A DNA stretch of 64,000 bases, taken from assembly GCA_026122225.1 (NCBI GenBank), contig JANEZZ010002661.1:1054001-1118000 (forward strand). Direction: 5' to 3'. Positions within the stretch are counted from its first letter, which is position 1; every line of letters begins with the position of its first letter. Position numbers and translations under genes: made by a program. The notes beneath the pieces are model-generated. The model was given only the letters and a program-made list of their open reading frames with translations, was not told the origin of the DNA and searched no databases. This DNA is from Heloderma charlesbogerti (lineage: Eukaryota; Chordata; Lepidosauria; Squamata; Helodermatidae). This document shows, in pieces, positions 30,329 through 40,763 of this stretch.

Positions 30329-31339
30329 AACTAGGCTGTCCTGCAGTTGGTAGGAGGATACCTGCCCAGTGTTCTGGGAGATGATCAAGAAAATATAAAT
30401 ATATATTTGAGTGCAGGAACAAAGTACGCCTCCAGTTTTAATCTAGAAAAAACACTGTGCCCCAGGTAGCATGTGTTTGGGAAACACTGATCTCACTTTT
30501 CACCAGATGCCCCTGCAGCTTTTAGCTATCTCTGGGAACATCTAACATCCAGAATTAAAACAGGTTTGTGATAATTGCCATTTATCCCAATTCTTCGCAC
30601 TAAAGTGGATCTAAAGTAACTAGGGTGGGTGGGAACCAAGCAAACAGACAAACAAGCTAGCAGGAGACAATGGACCTGCAGTGATTTTTGTCACTGACAT
30701 ATTTATTGAAATGCTATTTACAGATTAACTTCCTTTGCTTGGCATTTATTATCATTCCACCAGCCTTGGAAATGGGAGCTGCAGGCACTTCGATTAATGA
30801 GATCAAAGTCTGCTTTGTTTCTGCAGAAACATAATTTTGTACCAATGCCTTGCAGATCTCAACGGCCATCCATCTGGCCTCCCATGGTGACAGAGCACCA
30901 GTACACAGATAGTGTTAGGTGTGTGTATTTGTATGTGCCAGGTCTCTCTGACACACCGTTTCAGTCTTCACATGCTACTTCTACCAAGATCACTGACAGA
31001 TATTGTTCCTTGGACTTTTTGTCTTTTTTTTTTTTTTTGGAAAAAAAGGTTCTTAATTCTTCTATCTTGCCTTTTTGGACCACTTCCATTTTTTGTCTCC
31101 TTTGCCCCTCTCCTTTACCCCTGCTACATTTTTAAATTGGTTTTTGCAATAATCCCTTGCTTGCATCAACCTTTGGTAGTGGAATGGAAGTATGAAAGAA
31201 AAATTCCGGTGTCACTAAACCATGCAAACTCACTGTTGTCAGTGTGTGTAATGCATGTTCTCAACACTGGTCCACCGGACCAGGATAGCTCCGTTATATT
31301 CACAGCTGGTGTTGACATTATTAGCCTGCATAGGAAAGT
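30329..31339. other. No feature recognised
   Basis: Unique-looking; a T-run at 31023-31039. No supported exon. Confidence 0.45.
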
Positions 31340-31950
31340 TTAACATTGTTGCTGGTTTTATTGTTGGCTTTTATTGTTGTTTTGATCACTTTTAGGGTGC
31401 AATCCTAAGTAGATAGGTGGTTGCCTCCGACCTCGGAGGCGACTGCCTATCCAAAGCAAGTCAGAAGAGGCACGGGGAATCATCCCCTCCGCGCCTCTCC
31501 TGCCTTGCTGTTTTTTTGCTAGACAGCTGTTCTCAGCTGTCTAGCTGTGGGGGGGGGGCGGCTGGGAGAGGAAGCTGCCGTACGACATATAGGATGTGTT
31601 GTACGCACAGCTCCGCTCTCCCCACCCTGAAACACCCCCGCCCCGCCCCTTTTCAGTCACTCTGCGCTCATCTTCTGAGAAAGGTCTTGGAAATCTGACC
31701 TCCGAGGCAGCGCTGACTAGGGGGGAGGTCGGATTTCCGGGAACCGACCTCGGAGAATGGGCTCCGAGGTCAGTTCTCGGAATAGAGCATATCCCATGGC
31801 CCGCTAGACTGTGTCTAGCAGCCATAGGATTGCTCCCTTAATATTTTAACTGTTTTTATGTATTTTATTGCTGTAAGCCACCTTGGGAGGGCTTCTGCCC
31901 TGAAAGGCGGCCAAAAAATATTTTAAATAAATCAATAACAAATAAATTCT
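31340..31950 (+). mobile_element. L2/CR1-like LINE 3' UTR split by a DNA element
   Basis: T-rich 31340-31393 and 31839-31950 make one LINE 3' end (TTTTTATGTATTTTATTGC, GTAAGCCACCTTGGGAGGG, CTGAAAGGCGG, TATTTTAAATAAATCAATAA) interrupted by 31394-31838. Confidence 0.65.
31394..31838. mobile_element. GC-rich DNA element inside the LINE 3' UTR
   Basis: Ends AGGGTGCAATCCTAAG and CATAGGATTGCTCCCT are inverted repeats; CGACCTCGGAGGCGACTGCC near the left and CTCCGAGGTC near the right pair as well. Flanks TCACTTTT and TAATATTT match 5/8. Much richer in CpG than its surroundings. No convincing protein. Confidence 0.75.
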
Positions 31951-32779
31951 AACTACCTCTTAGAACTTTGCCAATGTAACTGTTTGCAAGAGATATCTTC
32001 ACTCACATTCTCACACACTCAGCTAAATCTCCTACTATTGCTGAATCTATTCTTGAGGAAAGTTTCTTGTTTTAAAACCTGCATTTGGGAGCATAGGGAA
32101 CTCAACAATGGAAAACACACACATACACCTTTTGCAAGTGGGAGTGATTTCTACTCATGCAATAGGCTTTCTGGATTCATGACACAAAGTTTGTCACTTA
32201 AAGAATTAAAAGCAAGGAATGCAATATACGACTTTGAACTGAGTTTACCATGTGGTCCCCAAACTTTAAATTATATCTTCAGACTTCGGGGAGCTCTGCA
32301 ATTCCATTTCAGCTCAGAAATGAAACTGGAATGGGAAATGGGAGAGCATTTGCCATTCATTTACTGCACCAGTTTCCCATTAACAATTTCAGATTGCAAT
32401 TCTATGTTATCATTGGTGTTGTTATAATCAGGCCAGTGAAAAGGGGAGATCAATTTTCTCAGTATTTCCACAATAAAAATCCACCCACCCACCCATTTCC
32501 TGGACCTCAAGTAACAATTTGATTTTGTCATTACTGCTACATTTACGAGACAAGACACTGGGTCTCAAAAATTCTTGTGTCTGCCTCCCTCTTTTTCCTT
32601 GGAATTTCAGCAAATGGTCATTGTTCTGAAACACAAATAGAATTTGAGCAGTTTATATAGTGTTTTTCTTGCACTGTCCAATTTCTGTGGTTATTTCTAG
32701 TCTAAACAAATCCAATTGGATTCTTAGCTGATATTTTAAGAAATGGCAGTGTGGGGGCTTTCTGTGTGTTGATCTGTAC
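31951..32779. other. No feature recognised
   Basis: Unique-looking; open frames here overlap on both strands and show no family resemblance. Confidence 0.45.
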
Positions 32780-33057
32780 CATGGCTGGCCCTATTGTTAG
32801 GCAGAGTGAAGCTGTTGGTTTAGGCAGCAGATGCTGGGAGGTGGCAGCAAGATGTTGGAGAAGAGACTGTGTGCCACGTGGCCTGTTCTCCACCCCCTAA
32901 TTTAGCCTGCTGCCTTCAGGTGGAGTAGAGGATGCTGTCCCATCATCAATGTTGAAGACAGATTAATCTGCCAGTCTAGTTGGCTTTTGTAAATGGAATG
33001 GAAGGGGCTTCATCTTGTCCTTCGCGTCAGGGAGCAAAATGACTTGGGCCAGCCGGG
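32780..33057. mobile_element. hAT-like MITE with perfect 8-bp target duplication (repeat G)
   Basis: CATGGCTGGCCCTATTG at the left and GACTTGGGCCAGCCGGG at the right form terminal inverted repeats. The flanks ATCTGTAC (32772-32779 and 33058-33065) are identical, which is diagnostic of hAT insertion. The inside contains GTTTAGGCAGCAGATGCTGG. A relative is at 55371-55645. Confidence 0.9.
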
Positions 33058-33289
33058 ATCTGTACTATTATACCAAATGATAAAGGAAGGTTCAAAGTTG
33101 GATGGATTAACTTTCTCTTTGAGCTCCTGTTGAGTCAGTGTCTGTACACTGCATTCTGTTAACTCATGTGAAATGGAGAAGCTAATGTCTGACCAGATCA
33201 CACTCGCAAAACTTCTGAAATCAAGAGCAGCTTTGCAATACAAGCCCTCAAGAGTAGTTTTGTGGTTCACACATAGCTGCAATGGCCAT

Positions 33290-33604
33290 ATGCAGTCCAA
33301 AGAAGCTCTTGGTGGCTGCCTCATGGCTGTGGAACACCCTTCCCAGGGAGGCTAGCATGGCTCCCTCCTTGATGTGTTTCCGGAGGCAGACTAAAACATT
33401 CTTGTTCCAGCAGGCCTTTGGGACATAGTTGGAACCTGGGGGTAAGCTGCTAAAATGCCATTTTAAAATGCCATTTTAATGTTTTAATACAATTTTAATT
33501 ATATTGTTGTTTAATTTATATTCTAACCTTGGTATATTTTCATGTTTTAATTGTATATGTTTTAATGTTTGTAAGCTGCCTTGTGTCCCAGTACTGGGAA
33601 ATAA

Positions 33605-33637
<33 letters not shown>

Positions 33638-33655
33638 AATAATAATAATAATAAT
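33290..33655 (+). mobile_element. L2/CR1-like LINE 3' fragment with ORF2 C-terminus
   Basis: Translation around 33305-33425 gives LWNTLPREASMAPSLMCF, then TKTFLFQQAFGT and a stop, the usual C-terminal peptide of L2/CR1 proteins. A 3' UTR follows with TGTAAGCTGCCTTGTGTCCC and a tail of ATT repeats that turns into AAT repeats (33605-33655). Confidence 0.82.
33605..33655. repeat. (ATT)n(AAT)n self-complementary tract
   Basis: About ten ATT units switch at 33634-33635 to seven AAT units, giving a perfect ~42-bp palindrome at the LINE's 3' end. Confidence 0.92.
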
Positions 33656-33770
33656 GGGGCAGGGGAAAAGCAGTTGTGCATCCCTGCCTGTTTGGTCGCC
33701 AGAAGGGACCAGGCAAATCGTGGCTTACACCAAGCCAGTACCAAATGAATAACCTGTAAGGAACTACTCA

Positions 33771-33830
33771 AATATAAGTCCCGCTAAATGCAGTGGGACT
33801 TACTTCCGAGTAAAAAGGGTTGTGTTGCAA
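33771..33830 (+). repeat. Repeat D fragment
   Basis: AAGTCCCGCTAAATGCAGTG, GGACTTACTTCCGAGTAAAA. Confidence 0.55.
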
Positions 33831-34703
33831 GGGAACATACAGTGCACACCCACACATATGCCATTTCATATGCTGCAGCAAGCGGGGGCCATTTTGCATC
33901 GTTGGCACTATGCAACAATTGTTTAAATAAGATGGGGAGTGCTCAATGCTGCTGCTGCATTTCTGCCATTTGTGTTGCACCAGCAACACCCACCGCTAAC
34001 AGGAAGCTAGTGTATCCTTGGGCAACCCCATAAATGAGCCCACAAGCTCATTTCCAGAATGGGACAAGTCAGCGGAGCTCCCGTCTGCAAGCTCCACTGA
34101 CCTGTTCCAGTTCGGCTCATTTCTGGTTGCTTTAGGAAGTACCAGCTCCCGGCTGTTCTAGTGGTGGGTCCCGCTGATGAACAGGCAAGTATTGGATATA
34201 ACCAATATCTTTAACCAAAAGAAAAGCTGACCTCTTCACATTTAAGTTCATGCACTAGAGCATCGACCTCCAACCTGGCACATTCCAGATGTGCTGAACT
34301 TTAGCTTTCTAGAAAGGAGCTCCACAAAGAAGGCCTAAGTCACCTCCTGATTAACTGAATCCCCTCCGGAGAGCAATTGGGAGGGTTGCTGGAAACTTCA
34401 GAGAGCAATGCAGGCTTCTTCCTGCTTGCTTGCTGAAAATGCAAGCCACTGAAATTGCAAGTCACTAGGCTGAGAAGTAGACCACTCTTGAGGGAAGACA
34501 ATCCCTTTGTTAAGAGCCTGCAGCAGAAGCTGGGCAAAACACCTGCAGAGATAAGACAACAGGGGCAGGACAACTCAAGGGGAACTGTCTATTGGCTAAA
34601 TTGACGAAGAGAAAGCTGAAATCCAGACCCTGCAGTGATTTTAAAAGCTCCAGAGACTGCAGTTCTGGGTTGTGCTCTCAAGAACATTCCAGATTGCTCA
34701 GAG

Positions 34704-34838
34704 CAGCCTTTCCCAACCTAGCACCACCTAGATGTGTTAGATTACATCTCCCATCAGCCCCAGTGAGTAGCAAGATGACTGGGGATGATGGGAAGTGTGG
34801 TCCAACACATTTGGAGGGCGCCAGGTTGGGGAAAGCTG
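34704..34838. mobile_element. Palindromic hAT-like MITE (subtype 1)
   Basis: CAGCCTTTCCCAACCTAGCA pairs with GCCAGGTTGGGGAAAGCTG. Flanks GCTCAGAG (34696-34703) and ACTCAGAG (34839-34846) match 7/8, a clear 8-bp duplication. Confidence 0.9.
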
Positions 34839-35600
34839 ACTCAGAGGATTGGAGCACTCAGGCAGCTGAGCTACCACCCGGATTGCTGCAGCTGCTCACT
34901 TGCAAGAAACAGAGCACTCCAGGGCACCTAAAGGTAAATAAATTGTTCTTGCTATTCTAATATCGTTTGCCCTTGTTTAATGTGTTGTGGTTAATATGTG
35001 GTTGATACTCCTGGCATAAGACAGTGGTGCAGAACATGCTCAGGCCCCTAAAAAACCCATCCCTATGTATTAATCCAGCCCTTCAGTGGCCCAAGGGTTA
35101 CAATATTTAACGGCACATGATTATCTGAATCAGATCTCTCTTAAGAATCGTTGTTTACTTTGCAACAGCAATAGGAAGATCCTCTGAGGAAGAAGTCGCA
35201 TACAACAAGATCCTGCTTCTTGTTATGTTTCCGTTTCTCAGCAGTAACAACAGCAGCAAGGTGCACCAAAGCCTTTTATGCATTTAATATATTTAGCTTG
35301 GTCCGTCCTGAAGGCTTGGGTTAAGTAACAAGCAATAATTTTTTAAATCAGTATAAATATGATGATTACAATGCAAAGAAAATGTATTTCTGACAAAAGC
35401 AAAAAGAGTACATTAACTTTGGTTTCTTATCCGGTAGTTTATTTGGCCAGACTGTTTAGTACTAAATAGTTCTTCATGAAATTTAGCTCCGCCCACCACC
35501 CCGAATGACTTCAAATCCTTCTTGCAACAGGAGCGTAATTCTTTCCAAACATACCTACTTTAGCTTGGGAGTTTCTTACTCCTGTTTTCTTCCATGTACG

Positions 35601-35619
35601 TGTGTGTGTGTGTGTGTGT
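35601..35619 (+). repeat. (TG)n microsatellite
   Basis: About nine TG units. Confidence 0.85.
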
Positions 35620-35793
35620 ACAATTCCTGCTCCTATTCCAGAGGTACTGCCTGATAGAAGTGAACAAAGTCAGAGCAGGACTTTGGGGCAGATGTCCAGG
35701 GCCCTACTCAGCAGAATGAGCATGAGGGCCTGCAAGCACAGCAGGATTGGCTTACCACATTTTGCAGTGAGTGAAGTAATACACATTACCATC

Positions 35794-35963
35794 CAGCGGA
35801 GGCTGGTGGCTCCAATGTCAGTGGGGCAGTGGATCTGCTCCGGGTTTCAGCCAGAACTGTAAAGGAGCTATCCAAGCACCTTTATAGTGACGCTTTAGAG
35901 TTCTGACTGAAACCCGGAGAGGATTCACCACCCCACCGACATTGGAGCCACCAGCCTCCAATG
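35794..35963. mobile_element. Foldback hAT-like MITE with 8-bp target duplication
   Basis: GGAGGCTGGTGGCTCCAATG and CATTGGAGCCACCAGCCTCC are exact inverses. Inner arms TCCGGGTTTCAGCCAGAACT and GTTCTGACTGAAACCCGGA also pair, so almost the whole 170 bp folds back. Flanks TTACCATC and TTACCACC match 7/8. Confidence 0.9.
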
Positions 35964-36784
35964 TTACCACCTGATGAGGAGGATCCCTGAAACCATCTAA
36001 AATGAATTAACTGCACCACTGGCAGTGAACGTTCAACTGCTTTACTGCAAAACACACCACAAAACTCTTGGAATTATTCTGTTCTGTTTTCTTAAAAGCT
36101 TCCCTTCCCACCACCAGTTTTGGCCCAAATTCATTTTGATTCCACCCCCCCACCCCCCAACCAAAGAGGGAAAAACAAGACCTGTGCAGGAACTTTAACA
36201 TAGCCCCAAATCTCAGCTTTAGAACACATAGAGGTGCAGATACACTTTCAAGATTTACTGGCTCCCCCTGCCCTGCAAACCCATGGCTATATGCCACACA
36301 CTAAATAAATAACATTTTAGCATTCTTTCTTTTAGAACTCATATCTTGCAACGCCTTTTAAAGTTTCTCAAGAGTTGTAGCATACAGCTATTAACATGTC
36401 ATCTGAACCAGATGATAAGGTTGCAATTTAAAATAATCTGATAAGTTCTGTTTTATACTATGGCAAGGACACCAAGTACATTGCATGAGAAAAAAATCCT
36501 ATCTCAGCACACATACCATGAACATTCTAAATCGTTCTTACAATTCTTTTTTAATAAGGCTGAGTTTTGCAAGTCCACCCGCCAATATATTTGAGAGAGG
36601 TTAGCTTTTGTAATCTTTGCCAGGGACAAACATTACCAAAACTGGTGGTGCTCAAAACCCTGCCCACGTTCCAACCCTCCTTTGCTCACTCAAGCCCCTC
36701 TTACCTCCTTTTCTCCTCCAGTTTCACCCACTCAAAATCTACCTACTTACTGCACTCTCTACTCCGTCTCTTTAAAAAAAAATA

Positions 36785-36862
36785 AGTATATTTGTTTATT
36801 TATTTAAGACATTCACATACCGCCTTTCATCAAATCAGATTTCAGTGTGGTCTACAACAATA
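36785..36862 (-). mobile_element. L2/CR1-like LINE 3' end
   Basis: Reverse complement: CTGAAATCTGATTTGATGAA, AGGCGGTATGTGAATGTC, TTAAATAAATAAACAAATA. Confidence 0.65.
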
Positions 36863-37007
36863 TGATACAAGTTACAAGAGAAACCATTATTTCCATTCTT
36901 TATAAAGGGAAGGATGGACCTCAAATTCCACCCTTTTTTCCTGAATAAAATGGGAATTAGATCAGTTGTGAGATCTGACTACAAAGTGAGTGATGGATGA
37001 TAAACGT

Positions 37008-37163
37008 GAAGTTGCCTGCCTTATAGTCAACCATCCCATCGGTCCATCTAGCCCAATACTACTAGCACCTATCTGAAATCCTTTTAACAACTGATGCCAG
37101 AAATAAAACCTGGGACCTTCAATATGCAAAGTATGTGCCTTACCACCAAACTATGACCCCTCC
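37008..37163 (-). mobile_element. SINE B, compact copy
   Basis: Reverse complement: head GGGGTCATAGTTTGGTGGT and GAAGGTCCCAGGTTTTATTTC, tail TGGGCTAGATGGACCGATGG. The middle is deleted. It abuts the Sauria SINE. Confidence 0.7.
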
Positions 37164-37182
37164 AATCATTTTTGTTGCCTTT

Positions 37183-37511
37183 AAAAAGGTAAAGGTGTCC
37201 CCAACCAGTCGTGTCCGACTCTAGGGTGTGGTGCTCATCTCCATTTCTAAGCCGAAGAGCCAGCACTGTCTGAAGATGCTTCCGTGGTCATGTGGCCGGC
37301 ATGACTGAACACCGAGGTGCACGGAACGCTGTTACCTTTCCCACCAAAGCGGCACCTACTTATCTACTTGCAATTTCTTGCTTTCGAACTGCTAGGTTGG
37401 CAGGAGCTGGGACTGAAGACGGGAGCTCACTCCGTCACGCAGCACTCGGGTCTCGAACTGCTGTCCTGCCGACCTTTGGGTCTGCAGTTCAGCATCTTAA
37501 CCACTACATGT
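37183..37511 (-). mobile_element. Sauria-type tRNA-derived SINE with BovB-like tail
   Basis: On the minus strand it starts with a tRNA-like head (GTGGTTAAGATGCTGAACTG, B-box-like GTTCGAGACCC near 37450) and ends near 37183 with a pyrimidine-rich tail. The body contains the typical plus-strand strings AAGCCGAAGAGCCAGC, GTGGTCATGTGGCCGGCATG and CACGGAACGCTGTTACC. The 17-base string CAGTCGTGTCCGACTCT at 37206-37222 is identical to BovB 3'-end sequence at 22226-22242. Sauria SINEs are known in squamates and known to carry a BovB-related 3' tail, which lets them borrow the LINE machinery. Confidence 0.88.
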
Positions 37512-38281
37512 TAAGTTGGATCCAGATTTAGGTGCACGTAATTGGGCTGTCGGAAGTTGGCTTCCCCACCCATGGGGTTCCCTTCCCCATGGGGGGTTCC
37601 CTTCCCCATGGCAACCCCTTCATCTCTCTGAAAATGCTACACAGAGGGTCAGGGGACTTTCCTGAATGTGGGGGCGGGGAACGTGAGAATCAAGCAGAAG
37701 CACCTTCCAAGCAGAGACCTTCTGTAGATGGAAGGCAAATCTTAGATTCAACCCTTTGGGTCTGAAACTAGAAGACTAGAACTATCACACTGATTAAAGA
37801 GTTGAAACTTAGGAAAGTGGAGGAAAAGGATGATGATAACCGTTGAAAGCATATTCGATTCTATAGAGGTTAAGTGCTGCCGTTTTGATTAAAACACAGA
37901 AAGCGCTTGTGAGTAGATAGGATGAATTACATAAAGAAATTGGGAAAGAGTAATGATTTGTTCAAATTATCAGAACAGAATGAAAATGCAGAAATAAATC
38001 CAGGGGAAAATGTTTGGATTTTATGACGAGGGCACAAGGGAGTGGAGAGGAAATTTCTCATCTCTTGTACTGAAACATGGATTGTATCCTTGTTTGAACT
38101 ACATGAGGAATAGGCTACAGAGGTAACTTTTCAGCTCAAACTTTATGCTGGATCAGATTAATGCCCCTGAGTAATTTCAATTAAAGTTATATGGCACATG
38201 TACAGGAGACTTTCTGATCATCAGAGTAGCTTTATGCCAATTAGCCACTCATACTTACATATTTCCCCAGTTACACCAAAA

Positions 38282-38407
38282 CAGCCTTCCCCAACAAGGT
38301 GCCCTCCAGATGTGTTTAACTACAACTCCCATCATTGGCCATGGTGGCTGGGAATGATGGAAGTGGCAGTCAAACACATCTGGGGGGCAGCAGGTTGGAG
38401 AAGGCTG
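38282..38407. mobile_element. Palindromic hAT-like MITE (subtype 1)
   Basis: CAGCCTTCCCCAACAAGGTG and CAGCAGGTTGGAGAAGGCTG. Flanks CACCAAAA (38274-38281) and CACTAAAA (38408-38415) match 7/8. Confidence 0.9.
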
Positions 38408-38415
38408 CACTAAAA

Positions 38416-39343
38416 GAAGATTGTTCCAAAGTGTTGCTTCTTTCCTTCAGCCATAATCTACTGGATATTTTGGGAGAAGGGGTAAGAATCCCTGCTAAAT
38501 TTCACTTTCAAAAAAGATTATTCCGTATATTAAAACTCAGGAGGAAAGAACCGAATTGTTTGTAGACTAACTTGAGAAGAAGGCAAATAAAGATTAGGCT
38601 GTTGTGATTCTTTCTGAATTCTGGGTTTTGTTAGGATTTGGGAGTCTTTTTGTGACTTTTTTTAAATATGGGAATGTATGAATTCTGCTGGTATATATTG
38701 CTATGCTTTTATGCTGACACTTGTCTTAATATACTTTTTCCTTCTGCTGGAGAAGCAGAATTTGCCTCATTTTGAATTATGTCCTAGCCCAGATATTGTG
38801 TGTTCCTTTTATATTCAAAACACTAAACACTAAATTGATATGTATAAAATTTTTCTGATTGAACGCTTTTGTACAAGTGTTCAATAAGGAAGCATAAATA
38901 ATTCTACTTGAGTGAATCCACAGAAAGGAGCAACCATTCCATTCTCCAGGCTATTCGGAAAGCTTCATTGGAAATGGAGCCTCAGAGTGACAAAGATGCC
39001 CCAACACTGCTGCTGAGGACCCTGCCAGAAGCAACCGGTTACTTGCTGCACCCTATCACCATATACTGGGGGTGACCATGACATACTTGAACAAAAGCCA
39101 ATCCCCAGACTGTTCATGAAGCTTCAGCCAGAGTTTAGTAAAGGCAAGACCGAGAGAGTCACCAACAGGCAGGTTCTGTACTTTTCACAACAGTTGAGCA
39201 TTCCCTGGTCTCAGAAGCTCCTGAAGAACTTGGCAGCCTCTGGACTGGTTTCTCAGCCCACTGTGACAAGGATGGACTTCTCTCTGCAGAGAGAAGGCTG
39301 CCCAACCATCAGATGCCAGCCTTGTCTACAAGGTTCTTTAGAC
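38416..39343. other. No feature recognised
   Basis: Unique-looking AT-rich DNA. Confidence 0.45.
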
Positions 39344-39535
39344 CAGCCTTCCCCAACCTGGCGCCCTCCAGATGTGCAGGACTACAACCCCATCATTCCC
39401 AGCCAGCATGGCCAATGATGGCAGTTGCAGTCCAACACATCTGGAGAGCACCTCATTGGGGAAGGCTCCCATCATCCCCAGCCAGCATGGTGGGAGCTAT
39501 GGTCCAGCACACCTGGAGGCCACCAAGTTGGACAT
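39344..39535. mobile_element. hAT-like MITE followed by an extra right half
   Basis: A full subtype-1 palindrome (CAGCCTTCCCCAACCTGGCG to CTCATTGGGGAAGGCT, 39344-39467) is directly followed by CATCATCCCCAGCCAGCATG, GCACACCTGGAGGCCACC and AAGTTGG, i.e. a second right arm (39468-39535). Confidence 0.75.
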
Positions 39536-40527
39536 GCTTTCCAACTACTGCTATATCCTGGCTTTCTCACCTACTCCCCAGTCCTGCCTAGAACACAGCA
39601 TTTCCCTCCAAGCTCCTGTGCCCCTGGCTGCCTAGATACCCCCAGCCCTGCCAAATGTAAAGCTGTGCTGGCCAAGGCACTGAAAAACTTGAAATCCAAT
39701 GGGGATTCCCTTTGCAAGTGAGAATCCTGGTCACAGCGCATTTGTGAATGCATGCTTCAACATTCACAAATGCATTGTGACTGAGATTCGCACTGCATGC
39801 TTAAACAGGTTTTTGTTTTATTTATTTTCAAGGTACAATGTGCAGCTTTCAGTCTAATTCATATTTAGGGCTGGAACTACATAAGCAATGGTGTGATTAT
39901 TTACTATATTAAATAAAATCAACCTAATAACTTTCTCAGCATATTTTTCAGGTTTCCCTTCAGTTAATATTGACAAAAAATTGTACTTAGTATTGGCAAT
40001 ATTTTGATTGCCCATTTCTTCAGAAATGACAGGGCCTGCAGTACATCCATCGATATTTATGCTTACTTTTACAATAACCCAACATAAAGCAATAGTGTAC
40101 CATTGATCTTTTACCTATAAATGGGTCTGAGAAATGTATACTGCAATGTTTCCAAGTATGGATGATTCTTTCCACAGCACTCATATTATGCAAGTGGCAA
40201 TATTTACTAGTAAAATATGTTCTCATTAGTTGAACAATTTCTTCCCTTCAATATTACCACTACTATTTTATTTTAATGCCTTCAGCTATGGTTTTGAGCA
40301 GAGTGCCTTCCCCTCATCTTGAGTCATGACTGCAAGCTGTTGCCTTTCTAGAGGCAGAGAGAAAGCTTCAAGATACGTTGCTGTGGCTTCCAGGCATCTC
40401 CAAATACTTTACACATTACAAGTCAACAGCACAAACTAAGAGCACAATCTGCAACAGGGTTATTTAGAAGCAAGCTCCTAGTAACTGTGATTAGAATGCT
40501 AGACTTGGTACATTTTAAAATGATTCC

Positions 40528-40763
40528 GGTCATATGGTGTAGTGGTTAGAGTGTTGGATTGGGACTCGGGAGATCTGGGTTCTAGTCCCCCACTCGGCTA
40601 TGAAGCTCACTGAGTAACTTTGAGCCAGTCAGTGACTCTCAGCCTAACCTACCTCACAGAGTTGTTGTGAGGATAAAATGGAGAGGAAGAGGATCATGTA
40701 AGATACCTTCAGTTCCTTGCAAGAGGAAAAAAGGTGGGATATAAATGTAATAAATAAATAAAT
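40528..40763 (+). mobile_element. SINE A, well preserved
   Basis: CATATGGTGTAGTGGTTAGA (A box), TGGGTTCTAGTCCCCC (B box), ACTCTCAGCCTAACCTACC, CAGAGTTGTTGTGAGGATAA, AAGGTGGGATATAAATG and AATAAATAAATAAA. The best single reference copy of this family here. Confidence 0.88.
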
